A stretch of 64,000 bases of DNA from Neodiprion pinetum (GCF_021155775.2 NC_060235.2:42132701-42196700); one strand, 5' to 3'; shown: positions 22,801 through 38,400, counted from the stretch's first letter. Translations and numbers: made by a program. The notes: generated by a model from the letters alone, not told the origin.

Positions 22801-25800
22801 ATGGTTTCGATTCGTCAATATTCTATCGTTTCCTATCGTATAATATGCTTTTCTCTATTTCCAGTCTGGCAAGTGATTATTTCCAACGATTCTGTGCAGT
22901 CCCGAAATCACTTAAAATTGAACTTACAAGAAAGGTATTCGAGGTCGATCCTTCCAATTTGATTTCTTTTGTAATATGTTATAGTAGACTAAAAACTAAA
23001 TGACACGTGTTTTTTTTTATCTGCCATTAAACACTTCAAGATGGTGAAACCACCCTTCAAAGTAAAGCATGTTAAGGGGCGATTTAATAGTTTTTTTTTC
23101 TTCTTTTTTGATGGAGAAAATAACGTTTTTCATTTCTCGTTATGAGAAAACTTTCCCAGTTGAATTCTTTAAATAATATTATGTTATTGTGGGTGAAACT
23201 GCCAAATCGCCTCTTGGGATACCTTCCTTGTAAAAATGTTCGGAAGGCCATTGAAATTCAGAGGTGAGATTGATGATCAATGGAAAACACTCGAAATCAA
23301 CACTGATGAGTTGGAATTACTCAGATTTCGCTTCCGTTTCATTCCTTCCCTTCTTCCTCTACCCTCCCTTCGACTCGTCATCCTCGTCATAAGTCACACG
23401 TGGTTCCTGAGCGACCTGCCCGTCCGGCGGTATCCGCGACAGAAAATCAGGTTGTAACCCGAAGCGGTAGCGAAGTGAGTGGCCGACTCGACAAATCACA
23501 AAACTCACTTATCACCTTGCCCTCTCTCTTTCTTCGCCTTTCAGGGCGGCGCGAGCTGTTCGAGTTCACGAAGCAACGAGGAGGGAGGCGAATCCCGAAG
23601 GATACACGTCCGCGGCGCTCATGTTACCCCTGAGAATATCTAAGCGACCCTAAACACCCTTTAAACACCCTTAAACTCCCGTTAACAACTACCGCCCGCA
23701 GTCGGGACCCTGGAACTCTGATTTTCTGGCCTCATGTTTCGTCGCATGTTATGGATACGGTGTGTTAAAGAATGCCACATGTCACCGTGATATTCCAGCT
23801 AGAAATGTCGATATATGTACAAGGACATTAACGGTAACGAGATAAATATCAAGGTGTATGTAATTTAAATTTTAGTGATTAAAAAAATAATTATTCCACC
23901 GCTCTTAACCTTTTTTCCGTCATGCATTTATTTCGGCATGTTCTTTTACTGAATTTTAGGTATGTCACGTATATCCTGAAAAGCAGAGCGCTTGATGCAA
24001 CAGAAACATATGGTGATTATAATTTGACGTTGACATCGAGAGAGAAGAATATGTTCCCGAAAATCGATGAGGTAAGTGTCGGAGGCTTGAGCAGTCAATA
24101 TGTACGAACCTCCGTAAATGTTACAGGTATAATGTGCAAATATTTAACTAATATCGTTTAGGAACTTGGTGATTATTGCGTAACCAGAATTCCACGCTCA
24201 AGATATGTTGAACTTGGTAAAGAAAAAACCAGTTCCCAAGAATATCCATTCATTTGAATCGATCTTGGACTTGTTTATATTTTTAGCAGCAGGTTTTAAT
24301 TGATGCGAGTGGAAAAATCACATCAGGCAAGTCGTATAAAGTGGAATCCGACTACGTAAGCCAAAACCCCTGGTGTAAGCACTCGGATTTCTCGTTCTCA
24401 AAGTTAGAAAATGATTTATCATAGGGCCGAAATTCGCGGCGAATAAACTGCACCCTCAGTCAAGTCACGTTAGTATCTTTACAGCTATGCAGTCACGGAT
24501 CCATTAGAGAGTTAGATGTCGGCCCTGCGGGGCTGCCGCAAGGCGGAGACTAAAAATACACGAAGCATCCCTTGTATTTTCAACTTCTTCGAATAATCGA
24601 GGACCCGTTTATGGTTGGGACTTTGGATAGCCTTTCGGTGTCCCGAAGAGCTTTGCAAATGGGATTCGGTTTCTTGGACTCCGGAGTCCGCATGATGTAC
24701 ATTTTTCGCGTACGAGTTAAGACCTTCCCATTATTTTCCACTCCGTCAACTACGGTGCTGTGTCTGAAACTTATTGTTAGTCACTATATACTCTCGACTC
24801 TTGTTTGCCGAACGCAAAGACGTCAGCTGGGCTGATTTACACCAACGATGCAGCCACCTTATGTATAGAAAAAGGACTTCCGTCCTGCGATCCCACCACC
24901 GAATCTCCCGAGGTGTGTAAATAACGCGTGATAAAAAGAATTCACTAGCAAAACGAACCGGAAGCTCCTCGAGTTGGCCTCACGGACTTTTGTCCCGAAA
25001 ACTTTGGGCGAGAAGCGACATTAAAAATGTGTCTACTCTTCACTCCTCGGTTGTCTAATGATGAATGTCTTCGAACTGCACACTAAAAACCCTGATTCTA
25101 AACGACGGTAAGGTCAAGCTTATTTGACAAAGTTTCTGGCAATGTTTTCACGTGCAGGCTTGCGTCACAAACAAGGCAATTGAGGCCAGTGACAAGATTG
25201 ATACGACGTTTAGTTGGGTTTAAAACCATAACGGAACCCCCGTTCAAAACCGTTCATTTGTTGAACCATCACTCACCGTCCGCTGTTGATTCCATGCAGA
25301 GCCGTCAGGGAACGACGATAGATAATATTCATTTGTGAGGTTTAGTTAGCTGTCGCTTTAGAAGTCGGGGGATCAACTGGTCTATCTTTGGAGATCAAGT
25401 GTCAAATCGAATTCCGTCGCCAGGCGTGACTGCCAGGCTCATTTTCATTCGCCAGAATTCATGGTAGTGGAGTGAATCACCGCCTGCAGTGGTATCCCCG
25501 ACAAGTCGTAACGATTATATATAAGATACGAATTTGCTGCCGTGCGATGTTTTCTGATCGTTAGAATTATTGTAATTAATGTTCCTCTGAGAATCGTTAC
25601 AGTGATACATTTTCACTGGCATTATAACGGCCTTTGGCAGCGAGGTGATAAACATTCGTATCGTGATGCAGAGAATAGCGCTTACACACAATAAACTGTG
25701 TCCGAGAAGGTCGACAAGGACTTGATTTACGTCCCCCTACACATTAATATTTGTGAGAGCGTGCTCCGTGACATCATTCTGTACAGCGATAATTTCTTTC

Positions 25801-28800
25801 CAATTCGGTCGTCTCGTTATGCAACCGCAATCTTAAACTTTGAGCGTACGCTGCCAGCGTGTGTGCGAGTAGCCTATGACCGAAAACGACCCGCCGAGTG
25901 TTCTGCGTATGCCTTAGAGTTCAGATCAACGTGGCAGAGTCGTTTGCGTAGTATGTGAGCGTGTAACACTGCACGTATTTCGTTTGACGCCAAATATGTC
26001 GACCCGTTAATTTCAGCCGAATATTCTCCATGCGGTATGTAGGCATGAATTCATGGATCCGAATCTCCGTGGTTCTCATGGTTTGCATGTCATTCATACT
26101 TGACGAGATCGAATCTTCCATGCCATCGCATTACCAATGAAAGTCGCGAGAAATTTTCGCGAATTATTATATCAAGCGCGAAACGACATTTGTTCGTATC
26201 AGTGCGCGTATGATGGTAAACTAATGTGCTGACTGGATATCCCACCGCGTAAATAAATCCTACAAACGGAAGACGTGACACCGCGAGCTGCTGACACTCG
26301 CGAAAACAGCTCGAGCTGTTGTTCCATAGCGAAAACAAGTCATAGGCAGGTGGATATAATATATCCAGGAAAAAGTACAAGAAAAAAATTTCATTCCTTC
26401 AATGCTGACTTCGGTCTATAAGTTTGGATGTTGTTCCAAGATTCTGATCAACAAGACCGCGATCCTTTTACGGAACGTTTACAATGTGCTCGCCGAGTTG
26501 CTATCAATTTTTCCTTGTCTAATCGTCTTCCGGTAGACGTAGCCCGCCGTTTCAGCTAACATTTTACGTAGGTGCCACCTGGTCTTGGTTACGACGGAAT
26601 TGACTTCACCGAAGATTTCGTTTTGTCCTTTCGCCGTAAAAACTAGTGCTGCTTTTAAAACAGAAGAATCGTGTGATGATTCATGGGTAGTTGCAACATT
26701 GAAACTGACCATGATTCGCAGATGCGTTCTCGCCGTCAGATTTCGACTCAGATCTCACGTAAAGCTGGAGTTGATAAGGTTTCTGCTTACCGAAGCAGAA
26801 CACGGTTCGTAACTAGATGATTGCTCTTATGAAGAAGCGTCGTCGCTGCAGATTGCGAAAGGCGATGTACACCAAGCGGAATGTGTAGAACGACGGGTGA
26901 AGATGGAAAGCACAACTGTTGCACTTCGGATCCAGTGGAAAAATGCAGTCTGCGCCTTAAATGGTCGAAAAACGCGTGAACACTGTCCGTTCAGTGCTCT
27001 TCACTGAATATTTGATGAATATTTCGGTGATGCTAAAGGTACCTGTAGACCCTGCATTCCGAATAGTTAACATGTAAAGTTAGTCGAATGCAGGGGATTT
27101 ATTCGCAAGCTCGAAGGCGCGTCGAGAAAATTGGGTCCCAGCTGTCAAGGGGCATTAAATTCCAATTGATCACGTCGTCAAGGCACGGGAATGAATCTAG
27201 AATACAGTTACAATGGAGCGTGTGACAACCGGAAATCACCGCCTCCACCCAAACTGTGAAATATTAATACGTAGTTGGTTGATTTTGTGAAAGAGCGCCA
27301 GGTTTTGAGGTCAGCCGCGCTGCCAGCTAGACACATTTTTATTATACCTTATAAGAGCAGCGGGATATTCATTTGATTCGCGCTCCTTCGCTCTTCTACC
27401 CGCCACACCGCCGTGCATGGGACCATTTATATTTCAACACGCCGGCGCATTCATCACGCATCGCATGCACAGTCAGTCAGTCAGTCGTCGTCGTCGTCTG
27501 AAAGACCCCGCCACACTGATTTTCCCTCTGAATGACACAAACTTTTCCAGTCATCCGCGCTGCACACATTATTAAGCCCCGTGCCGCTGCATGCCGGCGT
27601 TCGCATCCTCGTCTGTAGCCCGTTTGACGTACCTACCTACCCTCGTTTTCACACCAGCTTTAAATCGAGACGGTTTTGTAAGGGATCCTCGTCCCTGCAC
27701 CTCAGAGTGCAGACCAAAGCGTCACGGGATAGGATTGCAGGGTATCGATCCGTCGCTGTGTGACTCCGCGGTGTACTTGAAAGTTTTAAGATTCATACTC
27801 AAATGAGTATCGACACCATGAACTGATCTGGTCAGGTTCATTTTTCACTAGTAGAAACTCCAGACCCTGAATATGAAAGAAGATTAAAGACCCTCAATGA
27901 TTTCAGACCATTTCAGGATCGCAGAATTGGGTATCACGCTAACGAATGTTTCTATTCCTCCGACTCTCAGACACTTCGACAACGAACCTTTTGTTCAATT
28001 CAATCGCCTCTTCAACGAACGTTTCCATTCCGAACTTATTTCCATTATGACGTCAGTTTAGGCGTGCCTAAGACCGACCAGACAGACTGTAAACCGTGGT
28101 TTATTACTTTGTCGCGCCTTCTAGTGCGGATTTCGTAATAACATGCTTGAAAGTCGTAAACCGTGGAATGGTCTCCGGGATATTTTTCTTCTCACATCGC
28201 GAAAATACCTTGACATAATCATGTATGGTCATTCAATATTACGAACATGCGCGTGACGCCGGTTTTTAAGAAGAAAAGACCATTCGATTCCATGCAGTGA
28301 AGACGGGAAGGTATTGCAGAGATCTGGAAAAAATCATCTTACGTAATCCAGAATGGCCCGTTATCATCCTTCGACTGAACGCCGCGACGCGAAGTATGCA
28401 AATTTTCCGGACGACGCTGAATGTCGAACCCATTATCTTGGCACCAAGTATTATTCGACACTCATGTCTACCATGCAGGGAATCGCGCCGAAACACGCGC
28501 AATGAACATTCAACATTTACATCATAATAGTGCAGAATAATACCACCAGTCAAACAACGTTCGAACGAAGGACATTCGAAATCACATTACCGCAGACTCG
28601 AATCTTGCTTTCTGAGTCACAATTCCACGTGTCTGGAGAATCTACGTCATCTGTTTCAGAGGCGGAAGCATGGGCTGAGAAAAAAAAGAATCTAAAATCT
28701 CCTCGACGGACGTGATCCACGACTGTAATCCACTGGACAACAGAAAACCTGCTGAACCAGGCTACCCTTTCATTGGGTCAACGACCAGGTCTCGAGTCGA

Positions 28801-29442
28801 CCGTGCAATGCATCATCCAGATATTCGTGCGTCACTAAAATGTTGCGACAAATTTACGGTGCTCACTTTGCTCGCGACTTACATTGTCTTCAACATTCAT
28901 CTCCAATGGATGTAACGCGGATATCTAGGATGGATATACAACATCTCTATTGGATACGTATATGTGAACTGCCATGATGTTTGATAGATCTCCATTAGAA
29001 TTCCAATCTGTGTTCGCTATTTGTTCATCCATATCTACTAGAATGTTACGAATATGTGCGACGGGTATTTATCACGGACATCCAATGAATACCCATCATT
29101 GGCTTTGATCAGACCATGGATAGCGTGGATTTCTTTGGATGCTTGTCGAGATCCACCATGGATATGGATCTGTCGATCCTCCACGGATCTCTATTGGACC
29201 AAATGTTCCGTGTGTCGATGCTCAGGGTCACGTGTTGGCGAATTTCGAGTGTCAGTCGCAGCGTTGCAGCAATGCAACGAGGATAAAGACAGGTTTTGTG
29301 CTTTCTGATGAGGATCGAGACGCCCGCCAAGACAGACCGAGGATGTCAGACAATGGACTATTAGGGCGGCGTGGGAGGTTCGGCGGTAAGCCTCTTCGCG
29401 AGTCGAGCGTTGAAGAGGCCTTCGCCTGGCGAGGGGTGGGGG

Positions 29443-29477
<35 letters not shown>

Positions 29478-32400
29478 GAATGGGTGGTACAAGCGTTACA
29501 AGCTCGGGATCCCGTCGCTGCTCTTCAGCCTCTCGTCCCTTTGCAGTGCGCGTCAGAGTTGAGGGTATTATTTACCCGTTAACCCCCCAAAGCCAAAGAC
29601 TCCCGGATCCCGTCTCCCGGTGCAGTTGCAGCCCTCCCGTCCGAGAATCCCTCGCCACGGCTTCCGAATCGCATGTTTAAGCTCCTCTGAGAACCAATCT
29701 TGGGGTGAAGAAAGGGAAGAAAACAACGCGTTTGAATCCATGGACGCAATTGCTGCTGATTTTTGGTCAGCCGTAACATTCAAAGCCAGGTGACCTGCAT
29801 CGTTTTGTCGAAATCGGTAAAGAAGTACGTAGGGAATTATAGATATAAGTACGAAGTTGTCGAGTTCGTACCCAGGAAATCGTGCCAAGATACTAGTGAA
29901 AAAAAAAATTTGGCAAAATAAACTTTCGGTAAGACTTTTTTTTATCTGACTCTACGTCCCACGGATCAAGTTTCTCGCGTAATTTCCGAATGATTACTGG
30001 CGGATATTGAGCAATCTAACTGCTTGATAAACATGTGATGTAAAAATTCCGACATTTGAGATAAAAACAGTTTACGTTACGCCGCGCCACATACTTTATG
30101 GTGTATTGGTTAAACAGTTGGAGCTACATCTCAATCTCTGCTGAGAGCAGAAGAAACGTTGCTAGAATACGTATTTACGTATTTTGCTAACGATCACGTA
30201 ACCGGCGGTGTGCTCATCTATTTTTAGTCACTACCGTGCCAACGCTTTCTGCATTAAATTTTCAGCCGTATTTGACAAGTATACAAAAATCCCTACCGTA
30301 TCCATTAGAATCGATAAATTCATAGATGAAGAGCTTTGATATTCCTGCCTCTATTCCTAAGCCCGTCGTGTTGACGTTAATGCATAATTTTCCAGGAAGT
30401 CCCAGGTAAAAATATTTCGACCAGCACGGTGTTTATTTCGAAAATAAATTCACCACAAAATGCTGCAAACGTGTGATAATTGCCTCACTTTGTCACACTC
30501 TAATCCAGCCGCAAACGCCGGCAGCTGTGGGTGCAGGAAGAAGGCCTTCCTGGTTCACAATTGGCGCTAATTCATCCGGGCCGTAAAAGCGGCGAAGCTG
30601 CCCGAAGGCTTCATGAGAAAAGCGATTTTTCCCCTCCTAAAACGCGTGGGATAAATGCACGCGCGAATTTTCTCGAAAATTTGTTAATTGCTCTCTCAGA
30701 ATGATGAACATAATTGTGAAGCACACGCGCGGTGTCTCGAATTTCCGATTACCACCCTCTACTTCGTCTTCCCCCCATGTCGCGCCGTCGGAGAAAACTG
30801 ACATAGAATATAATGTATCGATTCCGCTTGATGCTATGCAGTTTCCCGCCCTTCTATCCCCGATAAACGAACCTAATTCGGCGCTAGGTAGTTTCGGGTT
30901 TCCAATTATCATCCAATTATTATGTATGCGAGTTTTCGACGCCCACGCTGCCTACCCGTCGCTGATAGACTCGTTCTATCCCCGCGGTAAAGCGTTAATT
31001 ACAAAAGGTTCTTCGCTCATCGAAACCGGTTCATTCGCTGCATCTCGCCGCTCAGATCTGGCGGCGCTTTAACTCCCTGTAGGTTGAATGACTGGCAGAA
31101 ATCGGAACTTCGGCTGGGGTCAGTCACTTGCGACTTTCGACAATCTCTGGAGAAACCGAAAGGTCAGAAAATTGATGTGAATTAGAAGATACCGCGAGGC
31201 CCAGTAATTAAAATACAGTAATAATTTAACGAGAAAAAGATATATCACGCCATTTGTGAAATCGTAAACCTTTTATTGCAGATATATAATTTTTCCTGAT
31301 AAAATATTGTCTTGAAAATTTTCCACGAACTTAAAAAATAAGTAAGACATTTATTTGAAGAAATCAACGTTCCGATAAAGTCGAGTGAATATATATTCTG
31401 CAAGATATACTAGAACAATATGTTATAGAACAGACTAACATTAAGTACGCACGAATTGGGATCATTATATCATTAGAGATGTTTTTACAATACAGCTAAA
31501 CAATTTCTCGTTTAATAGTTACAACTATAACAGAAAGATTCTTTGGCTAAAATGAATGAAACATTTTCATTGGACAAAGTAAATGGAAGTGAAATCCATT
31601 TCACCTCATCATCATCATCGTCATCATCGTCATATACCGTTGAAGATTAGCGCAAAACATGAGAGTTTGCACCCTTGGATCTTGGACAGGATTGGACAGC
31701 CCGAAGGTCAGCGACTTAAAGGCACGCCACACCGGGAGATGAGGAAAAGCTTTTCCTTTTTCTCGTTCTTCATTTGTTGCCAACGCTTTTATAGTTCAAG
31801 TATAGAGTTTATGGCGTAGCGGCGCTAAGGTGGGTGGATAACGCCGACACATTAACGGGCCTTGTACACACAGGCCATACATATTACACGCGGCTTTGTT
31901 TGTGGAAGAAGAGGTCTTACGTCATCTTGGGAGCCACGCAGTGACATCATCCGGCTTTTACCGTCGCGTTGCGTTGCGTTGCGTTGCGGCGCTCCGATCA
32001 CGCGAAGCTTATAAACGCACAAATATTCAAATCATCGACCGAATAAATTCCACCGCGTTCCCCATGCCACCTTTGTATTCCCGACCCCCATCATCGTACG
32101 TGTCGAATCGCGCCGAGCAGTGATCAAGAATAAACTCGATCGTCTGTCTCTCCATCTTCAGGATGCAAAGATGCTTCTTTACTCAAGATCGCTGGTTGCA
32201 TATTGCTTACCTATGCACCGATCATCGTGTAACATCGTCACTGTCAATCGGGCACCTTCCAATTCTTCCTATTCTCCTTTCCACCACCATTATCTCATCC
32301 ATTCACCACGTGCACTGTACTATCGATCACGACATCTTTCGTTTACTGCTTAGGAAATTCCGAATTGAAGCATTTGTGCGAGAAGGTGAAGAGGAAGAGG

Positions 32401-35400
32401 AGGAAACTAGCGATACCCTTGAGGCTTTCGGGGTACAGCTTAAACGGTCTAAAATCAAGTTGTTCCCCCCCTCCCCCTTAGTCATGATCTGACCACCCAG
32501 TACTTCATTCGATAAGCCTTGGTGTGCCGTATATTCAAGTCTGTGGACAAGATGCCTACGTCTCTTGGTCAGTAAGAAGTAAGTCGCATCGCCGAAGGGG
32601 AAACGGCGATTCCTGATAGGGACAGTCCATTCGCACCTCTATAAGTGACCACGCGGCGAAAATTACTTAGCGTTAGAATGTACAAAAATTACCAATACGG
32701 TGACACTAATCGATTGGCCAAACATGCCAAGCTGCAGAGACGCCGGAGTATGAGTAAAAAAATTCTTCGCCTTCCTTTTTCTCCGAAGTTTAATTTATTA
32801 CAGACACGTGTAGTTCTATCAGCATGATGCACAAGCTGCTCAGTGGAATAATAACAACACTAGCAGTCTGCGCTTTCACCGTCTCGGCAAGTTGTCGCAC
32901 AGCATGAGGCGATAATAAAAGAACGACCGAAAGGGGGAGGAGGGCTGGTTTGTTTCTAGCATCTAGATCTTCGGATGCAGCTTACTTTAGATCAGCTCGC
33001 TTGCGGAAAGCAGATCGAGGAGTAAAAGGTTCGTGTCACATTCGAAAATACTAAACAATAGACGTATTATGCGGTACTGTATGATTCGGTAGCCACAAAA
33101 CTACAGCAAATCCCAATTGGCGGGCTTGGCACGCTTCGTTATATGATTTATTTAAATGGATCGTACGTGAGTGCGATATCGGTGAGAAGAGACGAGGGAA
33201 GAAATGGCAATCGAGTGAGTGTGTTTGCACCGAGATTTGACGTGGTGTTCTATAATTAGGTATAACATAGCTACCGAAGAAGACGCCAGCTAAATTGTAA
33301 ACATCAAACATGTATATACGGTACGTGTGGTTAATATACATAAATTTATATCAACCGAGTACGTGGAACGAAAACCACAGGCTATATTGTACCTTGGCTT
33401 GTAAAAAAAAATATATAGAAATATGAGTAGCGAAGAGGTCGCCGTAAATGGTATGGTTTTGCATCAGGCATATGGATACATGGTTACGAAATGTCTCATA
33501 CCTACCTTCGCTTCGCGACGCGTCATCGCGGGCTGCTTTCTCTAAAGCAAACAAAACGAGCACCCTTTAACTCATAATCTGTGCTCTTTCTCGGAGCTTT
33601 CGCCAGGAGCTCGGACTAGCTTCGCTTGTACGAACGATCCGAAAAGGGTGAGAAGTCGAAGCGAAATATGGAAGAAAGGTTTCTTCGTCTTGGCCAAAGA
33701 CCAAATCGCAGGAGAGTGCGGACAGAAACTTGACAGAGAGAAATGCGAGTAAGAAATGAGATAACTTAGATTGATAAATGAGGCGAATGACATCGTCGAA
33801 TCATTTTGCAGAAAGATTCCCAAAAGTATGAAGAAATTAATGGTGTCTGCAGTCGATGAATTACATTTCAATGTGATGATTGGTCATCGAGTGGCTCTTG
33901 AAGATAAAATAATACTGTAAATCATAGTGATACACAGGCGATGAGATAAGCCGAGGAAATTGAAATCGCTAGTGGTCGGACAGTAATCGTGAGTCGTTAG
34001 ATTAGAAGGAGATAAACCAAGTCATGAGAACGTTTCAATGTCAGTATATACGTCACGAAGAATTGAGGATGCAGCGAAACGGGTGTGAAAGATGGAAATA
34101 AAAAACTTGGGTCAAAAATAAAGGGCACGAGTGAATTCATCCGTGTTAAAAGCTGTGCGAGGAGGAAACTTCTGCCACTTAAATACAACCCGTCCGTCTC
34201 ACTGCAGACGATGATGAAGAACTTGTGGTAAGTACATCGCTTTCTGAGTAGCGCAAAAACTCAGGGACAAATGAGCTCTGCAGCTTATCCGTGAGATCCG
34301 TTTTCATTACTGTAACAAAGTAAGTCAGACTATCCAGACGATATGGACAACTCGAGAAATGGTTTTGAAACTCATGAATATATTCTTTTGTTTCTTGCCC
34401 AAAGTCCACTGATAATATTTGATGGTACTCGTCTGAAATGGTCGAAATTTGGGCTCTCCAGTCGTATTTCATTCATATCGGACTAATTGCTGGGCATGAA
34501 TGTTCTTCGCCACTTGATTGCCAGTGTGGTGAGACTTGAGAATGGAAAGATTGATACGAGGTACCACTAAAGAAGAACGACTCATCAATGTCACGACAAG
34601 ATTACGCGATTTACAGATAATTGTTACAGGGAAGATAAACCAGTCTATTATTTGTTATCCTGGTTCTGGTGACACAGTCCATTTCCGGTACATAACTTAT
34701 ATAAAATAAGATCATCGCGTGGACACAAAGCTATCAGCCGATGAGATGCGTCGGTCGTGTTGGGGATTTGCGATTTTGATTACACTCACTTGCAATTCCT
34801 CGAACAAGTTGTAGTCAGCCACACGCACTCAAAGTGATGAAAGAAAAAATTAAGTAAAATGTATGTTAAAAAATAAGAGTTAACGTCCTCGCCTAAAAGG
34901 ATTTTAACCGTATTTCCTCGAAGCCAACAAACGCGATTTCGTCATCGGTCGTTTACTAGCTTATTGTTAGTATAATATCAGACTTGCTTACACTACCAGC
35001 AACCCATGCGCTAATTCCAGAACCAGGCTTCAAACCGCGGGGCTGGCGTGATATAATCGCGATAAATAGATCGTCTGAATCACTTTTGTAGGTATATACG
35101 AAAGTGGAACAACCATTTTTTTTGTTTCGATCTCTCGCGCATTGTTCTCGCTCTTCTCAAGCACTCTGTTCCGGATCGGCTGATGATTTCAAAGCTACCC
35201 AAACAAATCCGTGCGTACATGGGTATTCTGATAATGGTTTTGGGAATAGATCCAAAAGTGGTGTTTTCGTGACAAAATGCCCTTGGTTAAGCTCTTCGGA
35301 GCAGGGAAGGCTTGGTGAGACCTCTGAATGTATCAGGCAGAATGACATCATCTTCCAGTCGCGAGACACGCCTCAGGACGGGTTTCTTGCCTTCGGAATC

Positions 35401-38400
35401 GCGGCTGCATGAGCCTAAGGTCCGACTTATGGAGAATGCCTACCACATTTACACTCTCCATGGCATTTAAAGCGACCCGTACATGTGATAAGCGCTCTCA
35501 ACTCGTTCCCCCGGAAATTTTTTAAATATCTCGTCTCTCTTCTCTGGCCATTCGCGAATATCAGCGCATTCCTGTCACTTCTAAACATTTTTGTGTTTTT
35601 TTCTTTTATATATTTTTTTTTTAACTCAAATCGTGAAATTAACTTGGGATGTAAAGAAATCGGAGAACCCAACCGTTCTTTATAAAAATAGTCGTAACCA
35701 TTATTATAACTCGTTGAATAATTTATGATTTTATCCGATTTCAGTTTTTACTTTGCAATTGGTGGTGCGATTTAGGTCGAAAACGTATTTTTTTTTTATC
35801 ACTGTTGTCGGTAGCTCGTGCTGGCCAAAGATCTTTAGCATGATGCGACGACAAGTAAGTTGGGTTCGGTAAGTCTTTCATTTCGCGGATTGGTATTTTA
35901 TTTGACGATGATCGAGTGAATATCCCTGCATTTATGCAATTCTGGGTACATTTTCACCAATCGATATTTGTCTCGTTGTAAACAATTGGCCAACTTCTCA
36001 CTATATCTCTCCAATTGTCACTGCAATTATGAACCTCGATGCAAATGTCAATCGGTAAAATGTAACCTGAATTGCATAAATGGAGGCAGACTGCGAAATA
36101 GTTAGTCTAACGTACAATGGACGAGTTAGAAACGTATGCGTATGAAACGTCCTCTCTAAATAACGAACTTTCTATGGCCGACGCCAACCGGCATCAGTTC
36201 GTAACGAGACGCGTACTGTGAATAAATGTCAAAGCCTATTATTCATCAATAAATATTATTCGTTGTGTACCGAACACTGCTGTGGGAGTTTATTTGCGCC
36301 AGATGGGCGAGTAACCTCTTCATACACCACATCCTGAATAACTCAATGCCAATAGACAAAATCCCTATACACAAAAGTCCCTAGAAAATCGGTGGTTCGA
36401 TTTTCACGTCAAAATCAGCTCTCTCTGCATTTGTTTTCAAGAAATTCTGACTTATACCGACTTTGTGCAAATCTGCGTTCATACAACTACGGATTTGGAC
36501 CAACATGCGCATTTTTTTTTTTTTTTTTTTCCGGATGCGCGCGCATTTGAAACGTTTATCGCTCGGTATGAGCAGATAGTCATAGTGATACCTCGAGTCT
36601 CGACGGTTTGAAATCGAGACGTGAGCCCGCCGCGGTCGGGAGACCGAGATTGAGAGGAACGCGTGCGTTATCACGGGGTGATTCTATACGCGTGCGCTGC
36701 GCGCCGGATCGTCGCGCCGATTCATCTCCTGTGACACGTTGGAGCTACGCGGCGCTCGTACGCGCCGTTCCACCTCCCCAGCGTGGTATTGGTAAAGGTG
36801 AGAGAGTGAGAGAGACAGAGAGAGAGAGATTGAGAAGGAGAAGGGCGCGAGACGGAGACAGCGTCTGAATTATAGCGCTAGATAAAACGACAATTAAATG
36901 ACGTAAGCCGGGGCTACCTCGTGTCTTTTATAACAAATATAACTGCTATTCACTGAGACTCTTGTAGCCTAAATTTCGGTCTCGCGAAAGATTTTTCGAG
37001 ATATCGCACAATTTTTAAATTCGAAATATCAAACAATTTTTGTCACAATTTTCATTGTTGAAAACCAGCAATTTTTGTTCTGTTTCGATTTAAGTCGAGT
37101 TCCCTGCACGCTTTTTCACACAAAATTTACATACCAGCTTCATGGATTTTGAAAATCTACACGAAACCTACACCATATCCTTAAACACTGAAAGTTTAGA
37201 CGAATCGAGGATTAAAAAGTCCAAGCATTTAAAAACTGTAAATATAAGATACATTCTATGTCAAAAATGCAGATAAAACAGGTTACGAAATTTTATCATC
37301 TAAATTGTCCAAACTTTTCTTGTAAGCAATACAAACCTGAGTAAATTATACGATTAATAAAGATTTTACAAAATCGATAAACGCTCTGCTATTTCTTCTC
37401 TGTGTTTATTTTAATTTCTTCGGGTAATAACGTCAAGGTGAAACATGATATTCACGATCGTTGTAAATAGCTACGGCTGAGCTTACCAAATTACGGTTAC
37501 ATCTGTACAGACTATCGTAATGTGGTTGGTTAAATTTCACGGATGAGAAAATAAAAAAATTAAAAACCTCTGATCGCGAATTTCTCTTGCTGCTGGAATA
37601 ATTAGAGCACGTGGCTAATTAGCTGCGTAAGTTGCCACTCCGTGTCAAAGGTAATCGATATCGAAATTTCAAGAGCATTTATTGTAGTAACCGTGCACAG
37701 ATAAGATCCGCACGTGTTACGTTTCCTAAAACGCTAACAAATTTATCGGAAAAATAATAACCGAATAAGTGAAGATGTTGGAATGAAAGAAAACTTGGTA
37801 CCAATTTGTTGGACTGAGAATAAACCCGTCAAAAAAATCTCTAGGAAGAATATTACAAGCGATTCAATAACGAATTTCACACCTTGAACCGAAACGAGAT
37901 CATTTAAATGGGTCATCGACTCGCCTCTGACAATGAGCCAGCTAGCACAATCGCGATTTTATCACGATCAAAGGCAAAGGTGATAACACTTGGCGCTGAA
38001 CGATAAGCGAGAACGTCTATCTCGTCGGTTTGATTTCACTCGGTGGGTAATTCGATCCGCGTAATTGTTGCGTAAGTGATACTTCTCAAAAGTCAATGAA
38101 ACCAAGGAAGGTATGAAAAAAATTTGTCAAGCAATCCATCGCGCTTTTCGCTTTCCGATTGTAATGCAGATTTTTCTTCTCCAGGTGTCCGAGAAAAAGG
38201 ATCGTTGGATCGGATCCAGAGGCCAGCTTTAAAGCTCTCGAAGCATAACTTCGGTCAGTAGACGCAAAGTGCGTTAACCTGGCTGATATCGCCGACATCA
38301 TCGCGCACACCCAGAGCAGAAGATATACACGCTTGTACAATGAAAATGGTTAATAGTAGCGAGGCCGGAATATCTCTGTTATCTAAAAAAATGTCAACAA

